Source: Chryseosolibacter sp049791675
Lineage (GTDB): Bacteria > Bacteroidota > Bacteroidia > Cytophagales > Cyclobacteriaceae
Direction: 5' to 3'
Assembly (NCBI GenBank): GCA_049791675.1
Contig: JBARAD010000151.1
Location: forward strand, 1 to 13,094
DNA: 13,094 bases
Part shown: in pieces, positions 6,316-12,596 of the stretch
Layout of the letters: each line of letters starts with the position of its first letter
Numbering within the stretch: position 1 is the first letter of the stretch
Notes under the pieces: generated by a model
What the model was told of the DNA's origin: nothing
What the model saw: the letters and a program-made list of their open reading frames with translations, nothing else
Databases searched by the model: none
Translations under genes and position numbers: made by a program

Positions 6316-8166
6316 CTAGACAATGGTGCATGCACCACCGGCGCACGCGGCCTCCGCCTGCAGATCTGTTGCGTCATCCGGTTCAAATACCAAAGAAAGA
6401 TCGATGTCGCTCAGGCTTGTTACCAACTTTTCAAAATCTTCCTTTGCAATATCCTCAAATGGCGCCTGGCTGTAGCTTCCGTTATCAAACGGCAAGACAC
6501 TCAGTCCATTATAAGATGCCTTGTTCTCCCACATCCACTCGCCTACTTGTTCCCAGTCACTTTCTTTTATGCTAACGGTTGCGGAAACATTATTGGCATT
6601 ATAACCGTTGCGGTATCCGTTGCGAACCCATTCCACATTGAATTTGCGGATGCGTTCCAGCAAGTCCATGACATTTTCCTGCCGGACAATGGATCCCTCC
6701 GGCGCCATCTGAGGAATACAAATGATGGCCTGCTTGCTGTTCAGCACGTCTTCCTCGAGCAATTCCGGATGGTACTGGGCCAGATATTGGTACAACGCCT
6801 CATTTTTTCCGATACGTACCCTGCGCAAATAATAGTCACTATGCCACGCATGAATACCCGAAGAAGTACCGAGCACAATGGAAGAAGTGCCCGAAGGTTT
6901 TATGGTGGTACAGCGGGCAGCAAATTCAATATTGATCCTGGCCGACACATGCAGGTTGGTCTTCTTGACTTCATCTGCAGCTTCCTTCAGATCCAGCTCC
7001 ATTACGCGACCGCTGGCAATACCCGTCATGCCCACGCCGATCAGCGCTTCATACTCCGTCGTGGTTTTCCATATCTCCCGAAGGTAATGGAAGTTGGTAA
7101 AGCCTGCCTGCAGCGTCCCAAAGAACGCAGCAGCACGCGACCGGGCATTCAGGTCTTGCTGACTTTCCACGTCAGACACGTTTACTTCACACAGATTGCA
7201 GAACTGAAAAGGCTTTAACGCAATTTCGCAACATGGATTCGTTCCCCAATCCTCGTGATTCGTGAAGTAAAATCCCGGCTCGCCTGACCCGGAAATCCTG
7301 ATCTTCTTCCACAGATCCAAAAACTCCTTGCGCGTGACGGTCTCCCGGTGCAACACCACGGAATTATTGGCGCGGCCGCGTTGCTCATTGAGTTCCCACC
7401 AGTTCCCGAATTTACAGGTCAGCATATCCTCATCTTCATAGGAAAACAATGAAATCATTGCTGACCTTCGGATACCGCCCGCCAGAACGGCGTTGGCAAT
7501 ATGACACATCATGTCGTGACACTCGAGCGACGTAAGCCTTTCACCGTCGGATTTCCTGTCGAGGATCGCGGAGATGTGAGCAATGCACAGCTTTAACGGC
7601 TCAGGGCCCGGCGCCTTGCCGCCTGCAGTAACCAAACGCGCACCCTTGTGCCGGATATCGGAATAATCAAACTCGGGAATGTATTCACTTTCACCAAAAT
7701 ATCCTTTCAGCAAAACTTTCACTGCATCCGCCCACCCCTCCAGGCTGTCTCCCACCAAAAATCTTCTCGTTTTTGCCGCCTTCCTTAGAGGAGGTAATTT
7801 CTCGATATGATGAAGCTGTACCGAAAAACCAACACCCGTGCCCCCCAGGAGCAGGAATAAAGCCTCGGAAAAAGCCCGTATATCATCTACCGGGAGATAG
7901 GCACAATTGTAAATGCGGCTGTTGTTCTTTGCGATCGCCGGCCCTGCAAATTGCATCGCACGCATGGAAGGCAGGACTTTCTTATCCAGCACAAACTGCA
8001 GGTTCGTGTAGATCTCCTCTTCCATGTGCGGATAGCGCTCAATCATCATTTTAGCATAACGATCGCAGATCTCCGGCCACAATTCCCGGCGCTGCAACAT
8101 CGGAAGATAACGCGCATATTTCATGTGGATGACCAAATCGCTGAGTATTCTCTGATTGAGTTGCAT
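6316..8166 (-). CDS. nrdJ: Adenosylcobalamin-dependent ribonucleoside-triphosphate reductase (class II)
   Basis: This enzyme reduces ribonucleotides to deoxyribonucleotides with a B12-derived radical, needing no oxygen. The key residues match the Lactobacillus leichmannii enzyme: C88 (YNCAYLP, like C119), thiyl-radical C312 and E314 in NPCCEI (like C408/E410), C323 eleven residues on (like C419), and the C-terminal shuttle pair C608/C613 in CAGGACTIV with the same spacing as C731/C736. Other radical-barrel blocks are LGGTGVGFSVQ, AGGIRRSAMIS and TIKPSGTSS. At 616 residues it is shorter than the 739-residue Lactobacillus protein; 65 of the missing residues fall between the first two cysteine positions. 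The ATG at 8166 gives a sensible N-terminus (MQLNQRILSD). The 141-nt gap to ric shows no clear promoter, cobalamin riboswitch box (GCCACTG) or FNR-like box. Confidence 0.93.
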   Translation of the reverse strand: MQLNQRILSDLVIHMKYARYLPMLQRRELWPEICDRYAKMMIERYPHMEEEIYTNLQFVLDKKVLPSMRAMQFAGPAIAKNNSRIYNCAYLPVDDIRAFSEALFLLLGGTGVGFSVQLHHIEKLPPLRKAAKTRRFLVGDSLEGWADAVKVLLKGYFGESEYIPEFDYSDIRHKGARLVTAGGKAPGPEPLKLCIAHISAILDRKSDGERLTSLECHDMMCHIANAVLAGGIRRSAMISLFSYEDEDMLTCKFGNWWELNEQRGRANNSVVLHRETVTRKEFLDLWKKIRISGSGEPGFYFTNHEDWGTNPCCEIALKPFQFCNLCEVNVSDVESQQDLNARSRAAAFFGTLQAGFTNFHYLREIWKTTTEYEALIGVGMTGIASGRVMELDLKEAADEVKKTNLHVSARINIEFAARCTTIKPSGTSSIVLGTSSGIHAWHSDYYLRRVRIGKNEALYQYLAQYHPELLEEDVLNSKQAIICIPQMAPEGSIVRQENVMDLLERIRKFNVEWVRNGYRNGYNANNVSATVSIKESDWEQVGEWMWENKASYNGLSVLPFDNGSYSQAPFEDIAKEDFEKLVTSLSDIDLSLVFEPDDATDLQAEAACAGGACTIV

Positions 8167-8307
8167 GCGTGTGATTGTTACTTTATTGCTTTGTTATCTC
8201 TGCGTGCTGTCGGCACACCGCCTCACGTTTTAAACACTATCCACGGCTAAAAAATTCTGATCTCCCCTGTATTATCAACCCGCAGACCGGATCAATTTCG
8301 ACATGTA

Positions 8308-9030
8308 TCAATGGTTGCAGATATGTCCCGCCTTCCTGAAAAGAATATTGTTTTCAAGGTGCACATGGGTCATGAGGTCGTCATCAAATTCTTTCAGCTT
8401 CTGATAAGTGACCCTGTAAGTGGGACACGCGAATTCAGGAACTGTATAGTTGTTTGACAGGCTGCGAATGGATTTCATCAGATCGCCGGCGATTACGTGC
8501 TCATGCTCCATCATCGTGATTGGCGCCTGCAGGGTGTCGGCAAGCGGATGATCTGGACTGTTGTGCGAAACCAGTCGCTTGATTGCCGGGAACAAGGCCA
8601 TTTCCTCCTTTCCCATATGGTTCAGTAGCTCCTCCGCCAGGTCACTGAAATCCTGCTGGATGTTCAGCAATTCCAGGTTGTCCTCTCCGTGCGCTGCACA
8701 TACCTTTTCCAGCAACATCCCGATCTCGGGAATAGCCCTTCTCACATAGGCGTGATGGTTCTGAACGATGTAATCCGCCAGCAGCGCGGCACTCCATTGT
8801 TCAGCGCGGATCGGTATCGCATTCTGCTGAGGGGGCGCAGAAAAAATCTCCTGTCTGATCTTATCAGGATTCAGACCGATGCGGATGCAGGCTTCCTCCA
8901 GGCTTCTGTTACCACCACAACAATAGTCGATGCCGTATTTGGTGAAAACCGAAAGTGCCGCAGGATGGGATATCGCCAGGTCAGCAACGGTGACGCTGGA
9001 ATTTTCAAGTGTATTCTGATGTGTACTCAT
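8308..9030 (-). CDS. ric: Iron-sulfur cluster repair di-iron protein (Ric/YtfE/ScdA family)
   Basis: Ric proteins are cytoplasmic hemerythrin-like di-iron proteins that restore Fe-S clusters damaged by NO or oxidants. The 240-residue product has the N-terminal ScdA/DUF542 domain (VADLAISHPAALSVFTKYGIDYCCGG, with the CC pair at 37-38) followed by a four-helix hemerythrin domain. Likely iron ligands, by spacing to E. coli YtfE, are H93, H138 with E142 (NHMGKEE), H176 or H178 (MMEHEH), and H222 with E226 (HVHLE). The frame extends to 9066, but ATG 9030 (MSTHQNTLENSSVTVADL) is preferred because the promoter element at 9049-9056 lies between the two. The FNR-like box and -7 element upstream are the best-formed in the window. 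nadA and other Fe-S enzymes nearby are natural clients. Confidence 0.93.
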   Translation of the reverse strand: MSTHQNTLENSSVTVADLAISHPAALSVFTKYGIDYCCGGNRSLEEACIRIGLNPDKIRQEIFSAPPQQNAIPIRAEQWSAALLADYIVQNHHAYVRRAIPEIGMLLEKVCAAHGEDNLELLNIQQDFSDLAEELLNHMGKEEMALFPAIKRLVSHNSPDHPLADTLQAPITMMEHEHVIAGDLMKSIRSLSNNYTVPEFACPTYRVTYQKLKEFDDDLMTHVHLENNILFRKAGHICNH

Positions 9031-9048
9031 GTCATTTTTGTTTAAAAA

Positions 9049-9056
9049 CAAAACTA
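9049..9056 (-). promoter_or_regulatory. ric: -7 promoter element of ric
   Basis: On the minus strand this is TAGTTTTG, a full match to the Bacteroidota TAnnTTTG element, 18 nt before the ric ATG. No TTTG occurs at the usual -33 distance (19-21 bp); instead the operator at 9078-9093 sits near -41.5, as for a class II activator-dependent promoter. Confidence 0.65.
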
Positions 9057-9077
9057 TTACCGGCACCGTCCTTTACT

Positions 9078-9093
9078 TATGATCAAAATCATA
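9078..9093 (-). promoter_or_regulatory. ric: FNR-like operator upstream of ric
   Basis: TATGAT-CAAA-ATCATA is a perfect 6+6 inverted repeat with a 4-bp spacer. Its centre (9085.5) is 36.5 bp from the end of the TAGTTTTG element, so near -41.5 relative to a start about 5 nt beyond that element. This is the cleanest copy and defines the motif used for the others. The likely ligand is the Crp/Fnr protein encoded at 5655-6281, by inference. Confidence 0.7.
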
Positions 9094-9234
9094 TCCCTCG
9101 AAATAATTCAAATGGATGGCAACCTGGGCCGATCCGGACCGGAAACATGCACGCTCAGCTGACATGTATCAGGCAAAACGCATTATCAGAACAACGCGGG
9201 AAAATCGCATGGGATCCTTTTCAAATCACTTTTT

Positions 9235-9248
9235 CCCCGACATCGGGG
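9235..9248. other. GC-rich 14-bp inverted repeat upstream of gene 9307-9945
   Basis: CCCCGA-CA-TCGGGG is a perfect inverted repeat with a 2-nt spacer, placed 32 bp upstream of the TATATTTG element. It has a T-run on its 5' side only, so it is not a terminator for plus-strand transcription. An operator or a short cruciform-type site is possible. Confidence 0.35.
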
Positions 9249-9280
9249 CATCTGGAACGACCGGGTATTCAAAGGGTTTG

Positions 9281-9288
9281 TATATTTG
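9281..9288 (+). promoter_or_regulatory. -7 promoter element of gene 9307-9945
   Basis: TATATTTG is a full match to TAnnTTTG and lies 18 nt before ATG 9307. No clear -33 TTTG is seen about 20 bp upstream. It overlaps the TTG at 9286 that would extend the reading frame, which supports the ATG as the true start. Confidence 0.5.
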
Positions 9289-9306
9289 AATTCATTCCGA
9301 AAAATC

Positions 9307-9945
9307 ATGTTCATCGGTCATTTCGCTGCCGGCATGGCCGGCAAAAAAATTCAGCCCGCCATTTCGCTTGGCACCTTGTTTCTCGCCGCGCAGTTCCTTG
9401 ACCTCTTGTGGCCAACCCTGTTATTACTGGGTGTGGAGCACGTGGTGATTTCACCCGGCATCAGCGCCGTTACTCCGTTGGAGTTCTCCGACTATCCCAT
9501 CTCGCACAGTCTCCTTTTTGTGGTGGGCTGGGGCGTACTGTTCGGTGTCGCGTATTTCTTATGGACCCGGAATCAACGCGGCGCCTTGTTGCTCGGCGCG
9601 CTGGTCGTAAGCCATTGGGTGCTTGACCTGATTGTCCATATCCCTGACTTGCCGCTGTATCCGGGTGATTCCCCCAAGGTTGGGTTGAGTTTGTGGAATT
9701 CAACACTACTGACGATCCTGGTGGAAGGGGCAATCTTCGTCGCGGGAGTCACGCTTTATGTACGCGCAAAAAAAATTAATCAACAAAGGATCTCCTGGTG
9801 GTTCTGGAGCCTTGTCCTGTTTCTTCTCGTCATCCACACCATAAATTTCGTCAGTGCACCCCCTCCCAATGTGGAGGCCATTGCATGGGCAGGTCATCTT
9901 CAGTGGCTTTTTGTTCTCTGGGGCTGGTGGGCAGACAGAAAATAA
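9307..9945 (+). CDS. Conserved multi-pass membrane protein, possibly a membrane-bound metal-dependent hydrolase relative
   Basis: The 212-residue product starts MFIGHFAAGMAGKK and has about five to six hydrophobic segments, ending with a very tryptophan-rich tail (LQWLFVLWGWWADRK). Polar residues stand in or next to membrane segments: H5, D32 in AAQFLDLLWP, H67 in YPISHSLL, and H103/D107/H111/D114 in SHWVLDLIVHIPDLPLYPG. This pattern resembles YdjM/DUF457-type membrane proteins annotated as metal-dependent hydrolases, but I cannot confirm the family or an activity. A TTG seven codons upstream could extend the frame, but the -7 element overlaps it. The gene is divergent from ric and lies upstream of the cbb3 operon on the same strand, separated by 301 nt. 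No FNR-like box stands at the expected distance from its promoter. Confidence 0.75.
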   Translation: MFIGHFAAGMAGKKIQPAISLGTLFLAAQFLDLLWPTLLLLGVEHVVISPGISAVTPLEFSDYPISHSLLFVVGWGVLFGVAYFLWTRNQRGALLLGALVVSHWVLDLIVHIPDLPLYPGDSPKVGLSLWNSTLLTILVEGAIFVAGVTLYVRAKKINQQRISWWFWSLVLFLLVIHTINFVSAPPPNVEAIAWAGHLQWLFVLWGWWADRK

Positions 9946-9972
9946 TTCAGACAGTAAAACAATGCTGATCTG

Positions 9973-9991
9973 CCGGAAATTATTCTTCCGG
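9973..9991 (+). terminator. Candidate terminator hairpin after gene 9307-9945
   Basis: CCGGAA and TTCCGG form a perfect 6-bp stem around a 7-nt loop, 27 nt after the stop codon. The following bases are GGAAAACTGATTTTTG, so the T-run starts about 10 nt late and termination would be weak. It could instead be an mRNA-stabilising hairpin. Confidence 0.3.
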
Positions 9992-10063
9992 GAAAACTGA
10001 TTTTTGAAGAATTAATGTTTGTGTAAGTGCCTCCGGCAATCAGTTCATTCTATCTTATCCGAC

Positions 10064-10075
10064 AAGATCGATCTT
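10064..10075. repeat. 12-bp perfect palindrome upstream of ccoNO
   Basis: AAGATCGATCTT is perfectly self-complementary. The hexamer ATCTTA occurs at its right edge and again about 20 bp to the left (10052-10057). It may be an operator for an unidentified regulator; no partner site was seen. Confidence 0.35.
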
Positions 10076-10132
10076 ACATTTACCTTCCAAAAGTCCAGCT
10101 GCATTTCAAATAAAAGACACTTCATTCGACGG

Positions 10133-10151
10133 TTCGTCAACCTATGACGAA
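10133..10151. promoter_or_regulatory. Inverted repeat upstream of ccoNO
   Basis: TTCGTCA-ACCTA-TGACGAA has two perfect 7-bp arms around a 5-bp spacer. It overlaps the weak FNR-like site at 10143-10158 and is centred about 72 bp before the predicted transcription start. Without a T-run it is more likely an operator than a terminator. Confidence 0.45.
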
Positions 10152-10180
10152 AATCAGTTTTTGACCTAACGAGTATCATA
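10143..10180 (+). promoter_or_regulatory. Weak FNR-like sites upstream of ccoNO
   Basis: Two degenerate sites are present. TATGAC-GAAA-ATCAGT (10143-10158) matches 9 of 12 half-site positions. CCTAAC-GAGT-ATCATA (10165-10180) has one perfect half only. The second is centred 36.5 bp from the end of the candidate -7 at 10202-10209, exactly as at ric; the first is 22 bp further upstream, about two helical turns. They may form a class I plus class II arrangement, but each is weak alone. Confidence 0.4.
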
Positions 10181-10201
10181 AAAGACCGGTTGGGGCTGCC
10201 C

Positions 10202-10209
10202 TAGCTTTA
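10202..10209 (+). promoter_or_regulatory. Candidate -7 element of the cbb3 oxidase operon
   Basis: TAGCTTTA matches 5 of 6 defined bases of TAnnTTTG and lies 37 nt before the ccoNO ATG. Its spacing to the half-site at 10175-10180 agrees with the other boxed promoters. Confidence 0.4.
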
Positions 10210-10246
10210 ACCCTGAAAATAAAATAGGTCAACCCACCGCTTATTT

Positions 10247-12376
10247 ATGGAATTAGAAAAATTCAGTTACGACAACAGGATCGTCAAAGCCTTTATGATT
10301 GCCACAGTCGTGTTCGGGCTTGTTGGCATGCTGGTCGGATTGACGGCAGCGATTCAGCTGGTCTATCCGGTCTTCAATTTTGACACACAGTACACAACCT
10401 TCGGACGCATTCGTCCGCTACACACCAACGCGATCATCTTTGCCTTTGTGGGCAACGCGATGTTTGCCGGTATCTATTATTCCATGCAGCGTTTGCTCAA
10501 GACGCGTATGTTCAGCGACAAGCTCAGCTGGATTCATTTCTGGGGGTGGCAGCTCATCATCGTGGCCGCAGCCATCACGCTTCCATTGGGCATGACGACG
10601 TCGAAAGAATACGCCGAGCTCGAGTGGCCCATTGATATCGCCATTACGGTGATCTGGGTAGTTTTCGGCTGGAACATGATCGGTACGATCATCAAGCGAA
10701 GGGAACGACACATGTACGTAGCGATCTGGTTCTACATTGCAACTTTTATCACGGTCGCGGTGCTGCACGTGGTGAACTCCTTTTCGATTCCGGTTACATT
10801 ATTCAAGAGCTACTCCGGCTACGCAGGCGTGCAGGATGCGCTGGTACAATGGTGGTATGGTCACAATGCCGTGGCATTTTTCCTCACCACCCCGTATCTC
10901 GGATTGATGTACTATTTCCTTCCCAAGGCGGCAAACAGGCCCGTATATTCATATCGCCTCTCCATCATTCACTTCTGGTCTTTGATCTTTATTTATATCT
11001 GGGCCGGACCGCACCACTTGTTATATACTTCCCTCCCCGACTGGGCCCAATCGCTGGGAGTGGTCTTCTCCATCATGCTGATCGCACCTTCCTGGGGCGG
11101 TATGCTGAATGGTCTGATGACGTTGCGCGGCGCGTGGGACCGTGTACGGGAGGATCCCGTTCTGAAATTCATGGTCGTTGCGATCACCGCCTATGGTATG
11201 GCGACGCTCGAAGGTCCGCTTCTGTCCCTGAAAAATGTAAATGCCATTGCACACTTTACTGACTGGATCGTTGCCCACGTGCACGTAGGCGGCCTGGGAT
11301 GGAATGGCTTCCTCACCTTTGCGATGTTGTACTGGATCGTTCCCCGGATGTGGAACACAAAACTTTACTCGACAAAACTTGCCAATACGCACTTCTGGCT
11401 GGGAACACTCGGAATAATATTCTACGCCCTTCCCATGTATGTCTCCGGCGTCGTGCAAAGTCTGATGTGGAAAGAATTCAATGCCGAAGGTTTCCTTGTA
11501 TACAAGAACTTTCTGGAAACAACGGTACAGATACTGCCACTGCATGCCCTTCGCGCCATTGGCGGAGCGTTCTACCTGACCGGTGCATTCATCATGACCT
11601 ATAACCTCATCAAAACGGCGTATGCCGGAAGTTTCGTGGCCAATGAAGAAACCGAAGCCGCGCCGCTGACAAAGGTCTATGTCCCTTCAAGGGCAGCAGG
11701 ATGGCACCACCGCGTTCTGGAACACAAACCTGTGATCTTTACAGTATTGACCCTGGTGGCGATCCTGGTGGGCGGTGCCATTGAAATGATTCCTACGTTC
11801 CTCATCAAATCAAACGTCCCTACGATCAGCAGTGTAAAACCTTATACGCCGCTTGAATTACACGGACGTGACATCTACATACGCGAAGGCTGTGTGAATT
11901 GCCATACGCAAATGGTACGGCCTTTCCGTTCGGAGACAGAACGCTACGGCGAATACTCCAAGGCGGGCGAATTCGTCTATGACCATCCGTTCCTCTGGGG
12001 TTCCAAAAGGACAGGTCCGGATCTTCACCGCCTGAACGGCAAATACTCCAACAGTTGGCACTACAACCACATGCTGGCGCCGGACGCCGTATCCACCGGT
12101 TCTATTATGCCCGCGTACCCATGGCTGTTCGAACAAAGCATCGATAAGGATGTAACGGGCAGAAAGATCAATGCGCTTCGGACGATCGGCGTGCCTTACG
12201 CCGAAGGATATGAGCACGAGGCGAACGCCGACCTCGAGAAGCAGGCTTCCGAAATTGTCAGCAGCCTGAAGGCCGATGGCATCGAAGTCGCACCGGAAGC
12301 TGAGATCATTGCGCTCATCGCCTACCTGCAACGGTTGGGAAAAGACATCAAAGGTGAAAAGACTGCTTCAAAATAA
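10247..12376 (+). CDS. ccoNO: cbb3-type cytochrome c oxidase, fused subunits I and II (CcoN-CcoO)
   Basis: This is the catalytic core of the high-affinity, proton-pumping cbb3 oxidase in the cytoplasmic membrane. Residues 1 to about 460 are CcoN with about 12 membrane segments. H59 and H346 (low-spin heme b), H344 (heme b3), H206, H256 and H257 (CuB) and Y250 (cross-linked tyrosine) align, each one position earlier, with the Pseudomonas stutzeri ligands. A linker and one membrane helix (about 494-514) lead into CcoO, with one c-type heme motif C549-V-N-C552-H553 and likely axial M621 (GSIMPAYPW). The single frame joining CcoN and CcoO is typical of Bacteroidota. ATG 10247 (MELEKFSYDN) gives a normal N-terminus. 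ccoQ and ccoP follow closely. The assembly genes ccoI, ccoS, ccoG and ccoH are not in the window. Confidence 0.97.
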   Translation: MELEKFSYDNRIVKAFMIATVVFGLVGMLVGLTAAIQLVYPVFNFDTQYTTFGRIRPLHTNAIIFAFVGNAMFAGIYYSMQRLLKTRMFSDKLSWIHFWGWQLIIVAAAITLPLGMTTSKEYAELEWPIDIAITVIWVVFGWNMIGTIIKRRERHMYVAIWFYIATFITVAVLHVVNSFSIPVTLFKSYSGYAGVQDALVQWWYGHNAVAFFLTTPYLGLMYYFLPKAANRPVYSYRLSIIHFWSLIFIYIWAGPHHLLYTSLPDWAQSLGVVFSIMLIAPSWGGMLNGLMTLRGAWDRVREDPVLKFMVVAITAYGMATLEGPLLSLKNVNAIAHFTDWIVAHVHVGGLGWNGFLTFAMLYWIVPRMWNTKLYSTKLANTHFWLGTLGIIFYALPMYVSGVVQSLMWKEFNAEGFLVYKNFLETTVQILPLHALRAIGGAFYLTGAFIMTYNLIKTAYAGSFVANEETEAAPLTKVYVPSRAAGWHHRVLEHKPVIFTVLTLVAILVGGAIEMIPTFLIKSNVPTISSVKPYTPLELHGRDIYIREGCVNCHTQMVRPFRSETERYGEYSKAGEFVYDHPFLWGSKRTGPDLHRLNGKYSNSWHYNHMLAPDAVSTGSIMPAYPWLFEQSIDKDVTGRKINALRTIGVPYAEGYEHEANADLEKQASEIVSSLKADGIEVAPEAEIIALIAYLQRLGKDIKGEKTASK

Positions 12377-12395
12377 ACTGACTAACGGTAAGGAT

Positions 12396-12596
12396 ATGTA
12401 TAAGAATGTGCTTCAAAGTATCGACAACATCGCCATCTGGCCGGTGATTTCCTTTGTGATCTTCTTCCTGTTCTTCATCTGCCTGCTGTGGTGGGTGTTC
12501 ACAACAGACAAAAAATTCATCAACGTGATGAAGAACATGCCCCTGGATGCGGCGAATGAATCAACAAACATCAACCAAAAAGGAAGGGAACAATGA
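12396..12596 (+). CDS. ccoQ: cbb3 oxidase small subunit CcoQ-like
   Basis: This 66-residue protein has one membrane helix (about 14-36, WPVISFVIFFLFFICLLWWVF) followed by a short basic and polar tail, DKKFINVMKNMPL, as in CcoQ/FixQ proteins, which stabilise the oxidase complex. The frame is open upstream into the ccoNO end, but ATG 12396 is preferred because it has a purine-rich GGTAAGGAT before it and gives the normal length. It begins 19 nt after the ccoNO stop, and its TGA overlaps the ATG of ccoP (ATGA at 12593-12596). Sequence conservation in this family is low, so the call rests on position and topology. Confidence 0.8.
   Translation: MYKNVLQSIDNIAIWPVISFVIFFLFFICLLWWVFTTDKKFINVMKNMPLDAANESTNINQKGREQ

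Larger units (their letters stand above)
9946..10246. other. 301-nt intergenic region before ccoNO, rich in inverted repeats
   Basis: No coding potential was seen. In order it holds a hairpin at 9973-9991 (candidate terminator), a 12-bp palindrome at 10064-10075, a 7-bp inverted repeat at 10133-10151, a weak FNR-like site at 10143-10158, a half-site at 10165-10180 and a candidate -7 element at 10202-10209. This density suggests a regulated promoter for the oxidase operon with a leader of about 30 nt. Confidence 0.5.

Noticed and set aside
6547..7218. 223-codon plus-strand reading frame within nrdJ
   Set aside because: It is antisense to the fully conserved nrdJ sequence and is best explained as a shadow frame.
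8167..8307. Cobalamin riboswitch upstream of nrdJ
   Set aside because: The gap is short and lacks the conserved GCCACTG box; only weak 4-bp stems are visible.
8297..8312. Box-like TCGAC-ATGT-ATCAA and an 11-base repeat shared with 9161-9171
   Set aside because: It overlaps the ric stop codon, has no -7 element at the right distance, and many 11-base repeats are expected by chance in 13 kb.
9158..9173. Possible FNR-like box GCTGAC-ATGT-ATCAGG
   Set aside because: The core is imperfect and no TAnnTTTG-like element stands at the 36.5-bp distance on either strand.
10418..11545. Minus-strand reading frames of 116 and 174 codons within ccoNO
   Set aside because: They are shadows of ccoNO, histidine- and arginine-rich without domain features.
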